A model generated the notes under the pieces. That model was not told where the DNA came from, made no database searches, and worked only from the letters and a program-made list of their open reading frames with translations. The position numbers and the translations under genes are program-made. Shown here piece after piece: positions 32,169 to 42,040 of a stretch of DNA of 64,000 nt. The stretch is from positions 186,001 to 250,000 of the forward strand of contig JADJEU010000003.1 of assembly GCA_016709005.1 (NCBI GenBank), in the 5' to 3' direction. Numbering within the stretch: position 1 is the stretch's first letter; every line of letters begins with the position of its first letter. The stretch comes from Crocinitomicaceae bacterium. GTDB taxonomy: Bacteria; Bacteroidota; Bacteroidia; Flavobacteriales_D; Crocinitomicaceae.

Positions 32169-33701
32169 ATGCAGGAAACCATATTAATTCTTGATTTTGG
32201 TTCTCAATACACCCAGCTTATCGCAAGAAGGCTGAGAGAACTGAATGTTTATTGTGAAATTCATCCGTGGAATAAAGTACCATTTATTGGCAACGATATA
32301 AAAGGCGTTATTCTGTCAGGTAGCCCTTTTTCTGTCAGAGACGAAAACTCACCCAAGCCCGATCTTTCATCAATTAAAGGAAAACTGCCTTTGCTTGGTG
32401 TTTGTTTTGGTGCACAATATTTGGCGCATCATTTTGGGGGTGATGTGCAAGCTTCAAAAACCCGCGAATACGGAAGAGCAATTTTGAGTTTTGTTGACAA
32501 TGATTCACCACTGTTGCATCATGTGAAGTCAAATTCACAAGTTTGGATGAGCCACGGCGATACCATCAAAAAAATTCCGGATAATTATCGTTTGATTTGT
32601 TCAACACAAGATGTTGAGTTTGCCGGTTATGAGGTGCGTGACGAACAAACATACGCCATTCAATTTCATCCGGAAGTTTATCACACGGAATTTGGTGCGC
32701 AGATTCTCAAAAATTTTGTAGTCAATATTTGTAAATGTTCTCAGTCATGGACTCCCGATTCGTTTATTGATGTTACGGTTTCAGATTTGCGTCAGAAAAT
32801 TGGATCTGATAAAGTAATTATGGGCTTATCAGGCGGAGTAGATTCTTCTGTAGCTGCAACACTTTTACATCGTGCAATTGGTCAAAATTTGTATTGTGTT
32901 TTTGTTGATAACGGCCTTTTGCGTAAAGATGAATTTGAATCTGTTTTGGAATCATACCGTGGACTAGGTTTAAACGTAAAAGGTGTCAATGCAAAACAAG
33001 AATTTTATGACGCTTTGAAAGATGAAAAAGATCCGGAGAAAAAGAGAAAGATAATCGGCTCTAAATTCATTGATATTTTTGATCGTGAGTCTAAACTTTT
33101 TTCAGATGCAAAATGGTTGGGTCAGGGAACAATTTATCCAGATGTAATTGAATCTGTCTCAGCAACCGGTGGACCATCTGCAACTATAAAATCTCATCAC
33201 AATGTTGGTGGTTTACCAGCTTATATGAAATTGCAAGTTGTAGAACCGTTACGTTTGCTTTTTAAAGATGAGGTAAGACGTGTGGGACGAGCCCTTGAAA
33301 TTCCGGAAGCGATTATTGGAAGGCATCCTTTTCCAGGTCCTGGCTTAGGAATCAGAATACTCGGAGACATCACTGAAGAAAAGGTACGCATTTTGCAAGA
33401 GGTGGATCATATCTTTATAAGTGGATTGAAAGCAGCAAATTTATATAACGATGTTTGGCAGGCAGGTGCAATTCTTTTGCCTGTTCAATCGGTTGGCGTA
33501 ATGGGTGATGAGCGCACGTATGAAAATGCGGTTGCACTCAGAGCAGTTAGTTCTACAGATGGCATGACAGCCGACTGGTGTCATTTACCCTATGAATTTT
33601 TAGCAAAAATATCCAACGAAATAATAAACGGAGTAAAAGGCATTAATCGCGTCACATACGATATTAGTTCAAAACCACCTGCAACAATTGAATGGGAATA
33701 A
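32169..33701 (+). CDS. guaA: GMP synthase (glutamine-hydrolysing) GuaA
   Basis: 510-aa enzyme converting XMP to GMP with glutamine and ATP. Class I glutamine amidotransferase domain (1-190) begins ILILDFGSQYTQLIARRLRE, with nucleophile Cys in GVCFGAQYLAHHFGG and His/Glu in FHPEVYHTEFG. The PP-loop ATP pyrophosphatase has GLSGGVDSSVAATLL. The C-terminal dimerisation domain (about 390-510) ends in KPPATIEWE. The ATG at 32169 gives the normal family length. The next gene starts 2 nt after the stop. Confidence 0.97.
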   Translation: MQETILILDFGSQYTQLIARRLRELNVYCEIHPWNKVPFIGNDIKGVILSGSPFSVRDENSPKPDLSSIKGKLPLLGVCFGAQYLAHHFGGDVQASKTREYGRAILSFVDNDSPLLHHVKSNSQVWMSHGDTIKKIPDNYRLICSTQDVEFAGYEVRDEQTYAIQFHPEVYHTEFGAQILKNFVVNICKCSQSWTPDSFIDVTVSDLRQKIGSDKVIMGLSGGVDSSVAATLLHRAIGQNLYCVFVDNGLLRKDEFESVLESYRGLGLNVKGVNAKQEFYDALKDEKDPEKKRKIIGSKFIDIFDRESKLFSDAKWLGQGTIYPDVIESVSATGGPSATIKSHHNVGGLPAYMKLQVVEPLRLLFKDEVRRVGRALEIPEAIIGRHPFPGPGLGIRILGDITEEKVRILQEVDHIFISGLKAANLYNDVWQAGAILLPVQSVGVMGDERTYENAVALRAVSSTDGMTADWCHLPYEFLAKISNEIINGVKGINRVTYDISSKPPATIEWE

Positions 33702-33703
33702 TT

Positions 33704-35551
33704 ATGAAACAGATTTTTCTTTCACTGCTTTTTGTTTTGACCTGTGTGCAGCTTTTTGCGCAACCAGATGATGCAAAAGTTGAGACCATCAACGGTAAAA
33801 AATACTACGTTCACGTTGTCGAGCAAGGTAATACATTGTATGGTATTCAAACACTATACAAAACGGATATGCCAACAATTCTTCAGGCCAATCCAAACTT
33901 AACAGATAATCTGGCAATTGGTCAGCGAATTTTGATTCCCGTTCCAATTACAAATAGCACGCATTATGGAACACACATTGTTGCGCAAGGAGAAACCTTA
34001 TATGGTATTTCGAAAAAGTATAGTTGTACGGTTACTGATTTGACTACACTCAACCCTGGTGTTGAAAACGGTCTTTCGATCGGGCAAAAATTAAATATTC
34101 CTATCAAAGAAACGTTGAATAATACCGAAATGATTCAGACAGATCCAGTTTTAAATAATACTGTTACTTACGATATCACTTACAAAGATTCTCTGGTCAA
34201 CCATACTGTTTTGGAACATGAAACGCTCTATTCAATTTCAAAAAGATACATGGTCACAACGGATACCTTGATGAAATTAAATAACCTGAGTTCAACAAAA
34301 GTGAAAAAAGGAGATGTCCTAATAATTCCGGTAAAAAAAGTAGATTATGAAATTACTGAAAAGCAAATTGTCAACGCGTCATTAAACACTACTTCGGTGG
34401 TTTCTAACGCGATTATCCAAGAAGATGTTTACACTGTTGCCCTCTTATTACCTTTAATGTTGGCGCAAAATGAAGCTGAATTATCCAAGCCTCTAAAAGT
34501 CGATCAGGTAAGAGAACTTTTGCCCGGCACAAAAATGAACTTTGAATTTTATCAGGGCTTTTTATTTGCAGCTGATAGTTTAAAATCTGCTGGTTTAAGT
34601 GTTGAGATTTATGTCTATGACACCAAAAAAGATTCAGCGACAATTGCACAAATTTTTCAGAAAGAAGAATTTTCGAAAGTAGATATTGTAGTTGGACCCA
34701 TGTATCAATCAGAAGTGAATGTTGCCGTGAAATATTGTTCAGAGAAAAAAATTCCATTGATTCTGCCATTCAAAGTCGATGCAGCCGTAATGAATCAAAA
34801 TCCCTTTGTTTATAAAACTGTTGCGTCCAATATGACTTTATTTGATGGTGCAGTAGATTACATTGTAAAAAATCATGCGCAGCACAACGTACTGATTGTG
34901 AAACCAAATTCAGTTTCAGATTTGGCAATTTTTGAACGCTGCAGAGAGCGCTACAATTCTCAGATAGCTGGTGTGCCGGGTGCAATGAATGATCACATTA
35001 TTGAGGTCACACCGGGCAGTACAAGCGGAAGAGATATAGAAGCATATATCAAAAAAGATACGATCAATATTGTACTTGTTCCATCTGAAAATATAAAATT
35101 TGTGGCTGGCATTATGGGGCGATTAAACTCAGTTGTCAACGCAAGTTACCGGTCTACTAAAATGAAAATTGTAATCTTCGGAATTGAAGACTGGAACCGA
35201 TATCAGGATTTGGATATGATGCATCGTAACAAGTTATATCAGCATTACGCAACGTATCGCTATGTCGATTATAATCAGGGCCGGGGACTAGATTTTGTGA
35301 GAGCATATCGCAACAGATTTGGAACAGATCCAACTGTGTTTTCAACTCAGGGATTTGATGTGGGATTGTACTTTTTGGGTGCGTTGCATCTTTACGGAAA
35401 AAACTTTGATCCATTCTTAAATAATTATGACGTCGACCTAATTCAAAACGACTTTAAGTTTGAATCTGTAATAGATGGATCCGGACGAGAAAACAAAAGA
35501 GTCTGTATTGTCCAATATTCTGATTATTCTCTGATACAACTGTCGGAGTAA
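33704..35551 (+). CDS. LysM-domain protein with periplasmic-binding-protein domain
   Basis: 615 aa from this ATG. Signal peptide 1-19 (KQIFLSLLFVLTCVQLFAQ), three LysM peptidoglycan-binding repeats (about 36-80, 90-134 and 165-210; each with G(E/N)TLY(G/S)I), a linker, then an ANF-receptor/type I periplasmic-binding domain (about 235-605; YTVALLLPLML, FEFYQGFLFAADSL, VVGPMYQSEVNVAVKYCSEK). This fusion is common in Bacteroidota and probably acts in the periplasm on or near peptidoglycan; the ligand is unknown. The ATG follows the guaA stop by 2 nt; an upstream in-frame ATG (33692) would overlap guaA and push the signal peptide back. Confidence 0.9.
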   Translation: MKQIFLSLLFVLTCVQLFAQPDDAKVETINGKKYYVHVVEQGNTLYGIQTLYKTDMPTILQANPNLTDNLAIGQRILIPVPITNSTHYGTHIVAQGETLYGISKKYSCTVTDLTTLNPGVENGLSIGQKLNIPIKETLNNTEMIQTDPVLNNTVTYDITYKDSLVNHTVLEHETLYSISKRYMVTTDTLMKLNNLSSTKVKKGDVLIIPVKKVDYEITEKQIVNASLNTTSVVSNAIIQEDVYTVALLLPLMLAQNEAELSKPLKVDQVRELLPGTKMNFEFYQGFLFAADSLKSAGLSVEIYVYDTKKDSATIAQIFQKEEFSKVDIVVGPMYQSEVNVAVKYCSEKKIPLILPFKVDAAVMNQNPFVYKTVASNMTLFDGAVDYIVKNHAQHNVLIVKPNSVSDLAIFERCRERYNSQIAGVPGAMNDHIIEVTPGSTSGRDIEAYIKKDTINIVLVPSENIKFVAGIMGRLNSVVNASYRSTKMKIVIFGIEDWNRYQDLDMMHRNKLYQHYATYRYVDYNQGRGLDFVRAYRNRFGTDPTVFSTQGFDVGLYFLGALHLYGKNFDPFLNNYDVDLIQNDFKFESVIDGSGRENKRVCIVQYSDYSLIQLSE

Positions 35552-35825
35552 AAAAAAAAACAATCTTTGTGTAAAAAAAGATTAACCTGTGTTTAATTAA
35601 ACACTTCTGTTGATAAAGTCTAAAGCTGTTAGTGTTAAATTGCTTTATTTCAAGTGATTAAAACCTGCAAATGCTTTGAGATTTGAGTTTTTTTTTTCGT
35701 CTTCTTTTTGAACTGGTTTTAGCATTGCAATAATTTAAAAACATTTGTTGGCAAAAAGCAACCTATCTGGGTTAATACCGTCTTAAGGTCTAGTTGAGAT
35801 TGATTAATTTTACAAAACTTTTCAC
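35552..35825. other. AT-rich spacer before the secreted-protein pair
   Basis: 274 nt without a gene. A weak inverted repeat AATCTTT-GTGTAAAA-AAAGATT follows the LysM gene but lacks a following T run, so I do not call a terminator. Nothing else stands out. Confidence 0.5.
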
Positions 35826-36260
35826 ATGAAAAAACTAGGTCTGCTTTTTTCCATTTTCATTTCGTTAATTTCTTTTGGGCAAAATGAGTCACAAATTGAT
35901 CCCAGATTATTAGCCAACAAAGAGGTTGGATCAAAAGCTGCAGAGTATTTTTCTACCGATCCTGAACAGTATAATTTCTTGCTTTTTGAATTGGAGAATG
36001 CTTATTTCGTTCGTTCAATGGCTGAGGTTACAGAGAATCAAAAGGCTCAGCTCCTTTCAATTGAAGACATACAAACAGCTGATGGTGTGAAGTTTGATCC
36101 CACTATTCTTGCTGATCCGGCAACATTCAATTTTCATCTCTATAATTTTCAGCGAAGCCAAACTAAAACAGTTGGCTATGATCTTGGAAATGGCAATGTT
36201 CTGGTTTTTTATTCGACCGAAAAATTGCGATTGATGCACTCTCAAAAATCTTCAAATTAA
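35826..36260 (+). CDS. Small exported protein of unknown function
   Basis: 144 aa with a clear signal peptide (MKKLGLLFSIFISLISFGQ) and a mature part rich in Asn, Gln and acidic residues (EYFSTDPEQYNFLLFELENA, FNFHLYNFQRSQTKTVGYDL). No recognised domain. It sits 12 nt upstream of the giant type IX-secreted protein, so it is probably co-transcribed and may act with it. I infer nothing more specific. Confidence 0.75.
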   Translation: MKKLGLLFSIFISLISFGQNESQIDPRLLANKEVGSKAAEYFSTDPEQYNFLLFELENAYFVRSMAEVTENQKAQLLSIEDIQTADGVKFDPTILADPATFNFHLYNFQRSQTKTVGYDLGNGNVLVFYSTEKLRLMHSQKSSN

Positions 36261-36272
36261 TTTACTCATAAC

Positions 36273-39200
36273 ATGAAAAAATTCCTATTTGTAATCTTCG
36301 CAGGAATCAGTTGGTTAAGTTTTGCTCAAACCACTGTGATCATGAATGCAGGCTCCAACAACACGACTGTGAACGCCTGTTTAGGTGGTTTGTTTGATTC
36401 AGGTGGTGCCGGTCCTGCAACTCCTTACACTAACAATGAACTTTTTACTGTAACCATCTGCCCGGATGTTCCTGGCGATTTTGTTACGTTATATTGGGTC
36501 GTTTTTCAATTAGACCCAACAGATAACGTGCCTGGTCCCGGTTCAGATGCTGATAACATGACTATCTACGATGGTCCAAATACATCTTCCGGAACACTTG
36601 GAACCTATACTGGAAATGCTCTAGATGGTCTTATAGTCTCAGCTACAAACTTAAATCCTTCCGGCTGTTTGACAATAGTTTTTGACTCCAATAACTCAGG
36701 TGTTGGAAATTTCAACGCTTCTATTTCTTGCGAAACACCATGTGATCCTCCTATCGTTGCTGGTATGATTTCTGGTGCTGACAACGTCGTTGGAGATTCG
36801 ATTGCCGTATGTATCGGTGAGCTCGTAACCTTCATGGATACAGGTACCGTTCCAGGTGACCCAATGTTCAATCTGGTACAATGGACTTGGGATTTTATGG
36901 ATGGTTCAATGGACTCTACAAGTGGATTGACAGCGACCCATGCCTTTGATACACCCGGTGAATACTTAGTTCAGCTTTATGTTGAAGATGACAATGGTTG
37001 TTCAAACAACAATTTGCTTTCTCTTCAGGTTTTAGTGACCACTCCCCCTACTTTTGATCCTTTTCCAGGCGACACTACAATTTGTTTAGGAGAATCCGTT
37101 ACGTTAACCGCGGAGCCTGATCAGTATGAGGTTGAATGGACTGGATTTCCAGGAGGTATTTATGATGAGTCTAACTGTGTAGGTGACGATGTTGGGGTCT
37201 TGCAACCTATGTCTATGACCATGACGGGATTCAACTCATCCGCTGTAATTGATCAAATAAGTGATATTGTTAGTATTTGCGTTGACATTGAGCATTCATT
37301 TATGGGCGACTTCGTACTTCAAGTGCAGTGTCCAACTGGGCAAATCATGACACTGCATCAGCAAGGCGGAGGCGGAACCAACTTAGGTATTCCTGGTGGT
37401 GATGTGACTGATAATATAACTGGTGCCTGTGTTCCAGCGAACTATGGCACACCTTGGAACTATTGTTTTACACCAAGCGCTGCTTTGACTTGGATTGCAG
37501 CTCCAACAGTAGCAGGTGCACTGCCAGCTGGAGACTACGCGCCAATTGATCCATTTACAGATCTATTTGGCTGTCCGCTAAATGGTGTTTGGCAATTGTT
37601 ATTTACAGATTTATGGGGTGGAGATGATGGTTACCTACCAGGATTTCAAATTAATTTAGATCCGCCTTTGTATCCTGCAATTACTCAATTTACACCACAA
37701 ATTGGTGAAGGAATTGATTCATCCTATTGGGATTTAACAAATCCACACATTGTATCTAATACGCCAGATGGTGATGAGATTGTTGTTCAGCCAAACATCG
37801 ACGGCTCATTCAATTACACTTATTATGCGGTGAACAATTTTGGCTGTACGTTCGACTCAACAATTACAGTAACTGTTACTCCAAATCCACCAGCAATTGC
37901 AGGTTTAGATACTTCAATTTGTAATGGACAACCTGTGACCTTAGGCGCACCAACGGCAATGTGTTCGAATGATGCGGGCAACTATACTTATTGCTATGGG
38001 AATGGCGTAAATCAATCATGGACGTATTGTCCAGATACCCCAGGGGATGGCTTAACTTTTATGTCTATTTCGTTCAATGCAGGTTCAACCGAAACCTGGT
38101 TTGATTTTGTAACTATTTACGATGGTAACAGCACTGCTGCGCCAGTTATTGCTGGACCGATGGATGGAAGTCTTGCCGGCTTGAGTTGGCAGGCAACAAA
38201 TCCTACAGGTTGTATTACAATGGGATTCACATCTGACGGATCCGTTTCATGCCTGGGCGGGTCTACAATTATGTGGGATTACGATGTAACATGCGGTGGC
38301 GGTGGTCCGCAGTTAATCTATACATGGACACCAAATGATGGTAGTTTGGATAACGTAAACATTCCCAATCCTACTGTGGTAAATCCATCAGCAACCACAA
38401 CTTACACGCTAACGGTCTTTCCTTTGGGTCACCCGCTTTGTATAGAAACAGATCAGGTAATTGTTTCAATAGGTGGCGGTTTAGATGCTGGTACAGATAG
38501 TACTGCAACCTTCTGTTTTGAAGGTGCGCCTGAAGATTTGTTTAACTATTTGGGCGGAACGCCGCAGACCGGTGGTGTATGGTCAGATCCTGCAGGTAAC
38601 CCAGTTGTGATGCCAATTTCTCCGGCTACTGCTGCTCCGGGTCTTTATGAATATCGGGTAGATAGTGCAGGTTGTTTTGTGACCGCAACTGTTGATGTAA
38701 CAATATTTACACTGCAAGGTGCGACTTTGGTTACCGATTCTGATTGTCAAGCTTGTAATGGTTCTATTCAGTTAAGCTCATTAAATGGTGTTGCTCCACT
38801 TCAGTTTAGCAACGATGGCGGTGTTACTTTCCAAGCGGGTAATACGTTTGGATCTTTATGCGGCGCTGCTGCTCCTGGCGTGAATTACAGTTTTGTGATC
38901 ACAGATGCACAGGGGTGTGTTGTTACTGTTGATGATGATGTACTTGATATCAATATTCCAACTCTTAACCCTCCTGTTGTGGTTAATGCTTCATGTCACA
39001 CTATCTGCGATGGTGAAATTACGCTGACCGGAACTAACCTCTTAAACTATGAAATTACAAGTAGTGGTGGTGCAGTAACGTCAAATTTAACAGGATCATT
39101 TACGGGTCTTTGTGACGATACTTATACAATTATTGTTGATAATGGATTTGGATGTTCAGTAACAGGAAATGCAACTATTACAGAACCAACAGCACTTCAA

Positions 39201-40247
39201 ATTACTTCGCTGACTCCTGACTTTAGTATCTGTTCTGGATCCCCTGCAGTATTAGATGCCACTGGAACTGGTGGAAACGGTAACTATACTTTTACCTGGA
39301 CGACTAGCGCTACAACTTTAGGAACAGGTGACTCACTTCCACTTAATCCCACTTCATCAATGACGGTATGTGTTACTATGAGTGAAGATTGTCCGTCACC
39401 AACTGTTCAACAATGTATGGATATTACGATTCCACCAAATGCATTCCCGGTGATGACTTCAGATATTGTTAGCGGTTGTTATCCAATTACAGTGACATTT
39501 ACAAACTTAACAACGGCACCAAACGTTGGAACCACATTGTGGGAGTTCTCGGATGGAACCAGCGTGCTTGCTCCAGGAACAACGCCAGTGACTCATACAT
39601 TTGAAACGCCAGGCTTGTTTGATGTAAGTATGACTGTCACCACAGTTGAAGGTTGTGTTTTTGATACAACATTCTTCCAGTACGTTGAGGCATTTGACTA
39701 TCCAAATGCGATGTACACATATAGCCCAATTCCGGCAACGATTTATGAAACAGAAGTTACATTCAGTGATTTCTCTTCTGCAGACGTTGTGACATGGAAC
39801 TGGATTTTTGGACCATTGGTTTTACCAGGTACTTCATTTGAAGAAAATCCAACAGTCCTTTATCCTCCAGGGGTAGCGGGTGATTACCCAGTATTACTTT
39901 ATGTTTACAATGATCACGGTTGTATGGATTCGGTAACTGGTGTGGTAAGCATCGTGAATGAGGTGGTGCTTTTTGCTCCAAATATTTTTACACCAGATGG
40001 GGATGAATTCAACGAAGGTTGGAGAGTCTATATCGTTGGAATCGATATCTATGATTTCCATTTAACAATGTTCAACCGTTGGGGTGAAGTAGTTTGGGAA
40101 TCATACAATTCTGACGGTGTTTGGAAAGGAACTTACGGAAGTCAGGGAATTGTCCAGGATGGAACCTATGTTTGGGTTATTGAAGCCAAGGACAGTTATA
40201 ATGACAAAAAATATGAATTCAGAGGTCACGTGACCGTCTTGAAATAA
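36273..40247 (+). CDS. Type IX-secreted multidomain protein with type B (gliding motility-associated) C-terminal domain
   Basis: 1324 aa. Signal peptide 1-19. A CUB-like domain (about 20-150; TICPDVPGDFVTLYW, NMTIYDG), a PKD domain (about 190-255; WTWDFMDGS...HAFDTPGEYLVQLYV), a P-domain-like/jelly-roll segment (about 310-475; CVDIEHSFMGDFVLQVQCPT), a second CUB-like domain (about 565-670), Ig-like/SprB-type repeats (800-1030), and another PKD (about 1070-1150). The C-terminal sorting domain starts LFAPNIFTPDGDEFNEGW and ends ...GHVTVLK, with FNRWGEVVW and GTYVWVIEAKD. It is exported by the type IX system and attached to or released from the surface; likely adhesive. A terminator follows. Confidence 0.93.
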   Translation: MKKFLFVIFAGISWLSFAQTTVIMNAGSNNTTVNACLGGLFDSGGAGPATPYTNNELFTVTICPDVPGDFVTLYWVVFQLDPTDNVPGPGSDADNMTIYDGPNTSSGTLGTYTGNALDGLIVSATNLNPSGCLTIVFDSNNSGVGNFNASISCETPCDPPIVAGMISGADNVVGDSIAVCIGELVTFMDTGTVPGDPMFNLVQWTWDFMDGSMDSTSGLTATHAFDTPGEYLVQLYVEDDNGCSNNNLLSLQVLVTTPPTFDPFPGDTTICLGESVTLTAEPDQYEVEWTGFPGGIYDESNCVGDDVGVLQPMSMTMTGFNSSAVIDQISDIVSICVDIEHSFMGDFVLQVQCPTGQIMTLHQQGGGGTNLGIPGGDVTDNITGACVPANYGTPWNYCFTPSAALTWIAAPTVAGALPAGDYAPIDPFTDLFGCPLNGVWQLLFTDLWGGDDGYLPGFQINLDPPLYPAITQFTPQIGEGIDSSYWDLTNPHIVSNTPDGDEIVVQPNIDGSFNYTYYAVNNFGCTFDSTITVTVTPNPPAIAGLDTSICNGQPVTLGAPTAMCSNDAGNYTYCYGNGVNQSWTYCPDTPGDGLTFMSISFNAGSTETWFDFVTIYDGNSTAAPVIAGPMDGSLAGLSWQATNPTGCITMGFTSDGSVSCLGGSTIMWDYDVTCGGGGPQLIYTWTPNDGSLDNVNIPNPTVVNPSATTTYTLTVFPLGHPLCIETDQVIVSIGGGLDAGTDSTATFCFEGAPEDLFNYLGGTPQTGGVWSDPAGNPVVMPISPATAAPGLYEYRVDSAGCFVTATVDVTIFTLQGATLVTDSDCQACNGSIQLSSLNGVAPLQFSNDGGVTFQAGNTFGSLCGAAAPGVNYSFVITDAQGCVVTVDDDVLDINIPTLNPPVVVNASCHTICDGEITLTGTNLLNYEITSSGGAVTSNLTGSFTGLCDDTYTIIVDNGFGCSVTGNATITEPTALQITSLTPDFSICSGSPAVLDATGTGGNGNYTFTWTTSATTLGTGDSLPLNPTSSMTVCVTMSEDCPSPTVQQCMDITIPPNAFPVMTSDIVSGCYPITVTFTNLTTAPNVGTTLWEFSDGTSVLAPGTTPVTHTFETPGLFDVSMTVTTVEGCVFDTTFFQYVEAFDYPNAMYTYSPIPATIYETEVTFSDFSSADVVTWNWIFGPLVLPGTSFEENPTVLYPPGVAGDYPVLLYVYNDHGCMDSVTGVVSIVNEVVLFAPNIFTPDGDEFNEGWRVYIVGIDIYDFHLTMFNRWGEVVWESYNSDGVWKGTYGSQGIVQDGTYVWVIEAKDSYNDKKYEFRGHVTVLK

Positions 40248-40268
40248 TCCAATTAAAAATTGAGAAAA

Positions 40269-40295
40269 GGGAGGCCATCATCGCCTCCCTTTTTT
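40269..40295 (+). terminator. Terminator after the type IX-secreted protein gene
   Basis: GGGAGGC (40269-40275), 7-nt loop, GCCTCCC (40283-40289), then TTTTTT. A strong GC stem with T tail, 22 nt after the stop. Confidence 0.92.
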
Positions 40296-40302
40296 ATTTT
40301 TG
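40295..40302 (+). promoter_or_regulatory. TATTTTTG -7 element before the DUF membrane gene
   Basis: TAnnTTTG match overlapping the T run of the preceding terminator, ending 18 nt before the ATG at 40321. It supports 40321 rather than the TTG at 40300 as start. Confidence 0.45.
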
Positions 40303-40320
40303 TGCTCAGAAAAATCAGAC

Positions 40321-40929
40321 ATGCAGATTGGAGACAGAATAACTACAGAAGATCACCCGGATAAAACAACGATCGTTATCTATCCTAAAATCGCACCCTG
40401 GAAACTTGCACTATTTTCGCTTTGGATTGCTGGCTTTACCTTTGTTGGCTTCTATATGATCTGGATATTGCTCGGTGGTGTTTATTCGCTGGAAGTTGTT
40501 GGTGATAATGTAGAAGATATTCGCGATCAGCAATTGGTTTATACGATTGTCTTTTTAGGTTTTTGGGCCTACTTTGAGTACAAATCTGTAAAGTCATTGT
40601 TGTGGTTTAGATATGGAATGGAGTTTATTAAATTGGATCGCGACGCACTTACACATAAACGTTCTGTATTTGGTTATGGAAAAGCGCACAGCTATTTTTA
40701 TGACAACATGAAAAATTTTAGGTTGTTTGAAAATGATGCAACCTCCTTTGGACAGTTTTTTGAAAATGCCATCTGGAGTCAGGGAACAGATGGATTAATC
40801 TTCTCACACTTCGGCAAGGATAAATCATTTGGAAGACGGCTGGATGAAAAATCAGCTAAATTATTGCTTCGTTTTATTGAAGACAAAGTAAAAACCTGCG
40901 TAAAAAGAAATCTTAGGATGTTATCTTAA
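40321..40929 (+). CDS. Two-helix membrane protein of unknown function
   Basis: 202 aa from this ATG. Two transmembrane helices (LALFSLWIAGFTFVGFYMIW and a second around VYTIVFLGFWAYFEY), then a cytoplasmic domain resembling PH-like/YcxB-type folds (FIKLDRDALTHKRSVFG, FYDNMKNFRLFENDATSFGQ). I do not recognise a named family. It is convergent with the CoA-transferase gene and their 3' ends overlap by 17 nt. Confidence 0.7.
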   Translation: MQIGDRITTEDHPDKTTIVIYPKIAPWKLALFSLWIAGFTFVGFYMIWILLGGVYSLEVVGDNVEDIRDQQLVYTIVFLGFWAYFEYKSVKSLLWFRYGMEFIKLDRDALTHKRSVFGYGKAHSYFYDNMKNFRLFENDATSFGQFFENAIWSQGTDGLIFSHFGKDKSFGRRLDEKSAKLLLRFIEDKVKTCVKRNLRMLS

Positions 40930-41989
40930 ATACTGTACCAGTTACACGTTTAGTTGGCACGTCATCAATTATTTCTTCACGGATTAATTTTTTTGCAGCA
41001 TCCTCTTCAAAGACTTCATTCACCGTTTTTACAAGTGCAGCAGGTATATAGAGAGCGTGCATTTTTTGAAGCAGATCAGTTGATTTAAAGTTCACAATTT
41101 TTTCTGCCAGTAATTCTTCAAGCTGAGTTCTGTTTTTTACGCGTACTTGGTTCGAATCGAAATCTGGATTTTCAGCAAGATATTCAAGATTAAGAATTGA
41201 TACTAATTTTTGAAATTGTGAATCACTTCCTATTGCTAAAGTGATGAGCCGATTGTCTGAAGTTGTGAATAGCTCGCCATAGGGCGCAATGTTTGGATGT
41301 TTACTTCCTATTGGCTTTGGAATGTGATTAGACATTAACCAATTCGATGCCTGATTCGCCAAGGATGAAATTGCACTATCAAGCAGCGAAACATGAACCT
41401 TACAACCCTTATTTGTTTTTTGTCTTTCTAATAGCGCTACCAAAATTCCTTCCTTGAGTTGATGTCCCGCTAGAATGTCTATTAAAGCTACAGGCATTTT
41501 TATCGGGCCAGAATTTTCTGTGCCGTTGATTGACATGAAGCCACTCTCAGCCTGTAAAATCAAGTCGTATGCAACACGATCACTTTGCTCACCGAAACCA
41601 GAAATCTCACCGTAAATTAATTTTGAATTTATTTTTTTGAGCGATTGATAATCCAGCCCAAATTTTTCGCCGTCACCTTTTTTGAAGTTGGCGATGACAA
41701 TATCTGCCTCACGAATCAAATCGACAACATGAGCCAATTCAGTTTCATCATAGTAGTCTGCTAAAAAATAACGCTTCTGAAAATTGATAGAGGCGAAATA
41801 AGCAGAGATGTGAGATGCTTCATCCTCCGCTGGTAATTTCCAGGATCGCGTAACATCACCGCCGGTATTTTTATTCTCAATTTTTAAAACCTTTGCACCC
41901 AGTTCTGCAAAAAACATTCCTACAGAAGGACCTGCAAGAACTCCTGCAAGTTCAACTACCTTCAATGATTCAAACGGTTTGAAATTCAT
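40913..41989 (-). CDS. CaiB/BaiF family CoA-transferase (family III)
   Basis: 358-aa enzyme of the alpha-methylacyl-CoA racemase/formyl-CoA transferase family. N-terminal VVELAGVLAGPSVGMFFAELGAKV, the GGDVTR segment, ADIVIANFKKGDGEKFGLDY and YDLILQAESGFMSINGTENS are family signatures. The last contains the position of the catalytic Asp (AYDLILQ). It could be a CoA-transferase or a racemase; substrate is unknown. It is divergent from tex. Confidence 0.9.
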   Translation of the reverse strand: MNFKPFESLKVVELAGVLAGPSVGMFFAELGAKVLKIENKNTGGDVTRSWKLPAEDEASHISAYFASINFQKRYFLADYYDETELAHVVDLIREADIVIANFKKGDGEKFGLDYQSLKKINSKLIYGEISGFGEQSDRVAYDLILQAESGFMSINGTENSGPIKMPVALIDILAGHQLKEGILVALLERQKTNKGCKVHVSLLDSAISSLANQASNWLMSNHIPKPIGSKHPNIAPYGELFTTSDNRLITLAIGSDSQFQKLVSILNLEYLAENPDFDSNQVRVKNRTQLEELLAEKIVNFKSTDLLQKMHALYIPAALVKTVNEVFEEDAAKKLIREEIIDDVPTKRVTGTVFKITS

Positions 41990-42012
41990 AAAACGAAAAT
42001 AATCTTTTTATC

Positions 42013-42020
42013 TAACTTTG
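42013..42020 (+). promoter_or_regulatory. TAACTTTG -7 element before tex
   Basis: TAnnTTTG match ending 20 nt before the tex ATG at 42041. Confidence 0.5.
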
Positions 42021-42040
42021 AGCCTATCTCAATCACAACA

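Noticed and set aside
35558..35590. Terminator after the LysM gene
   Set aside because: The AATCTTT/AAAGATT stem is weak and is not followed by a T run on the coding strand.
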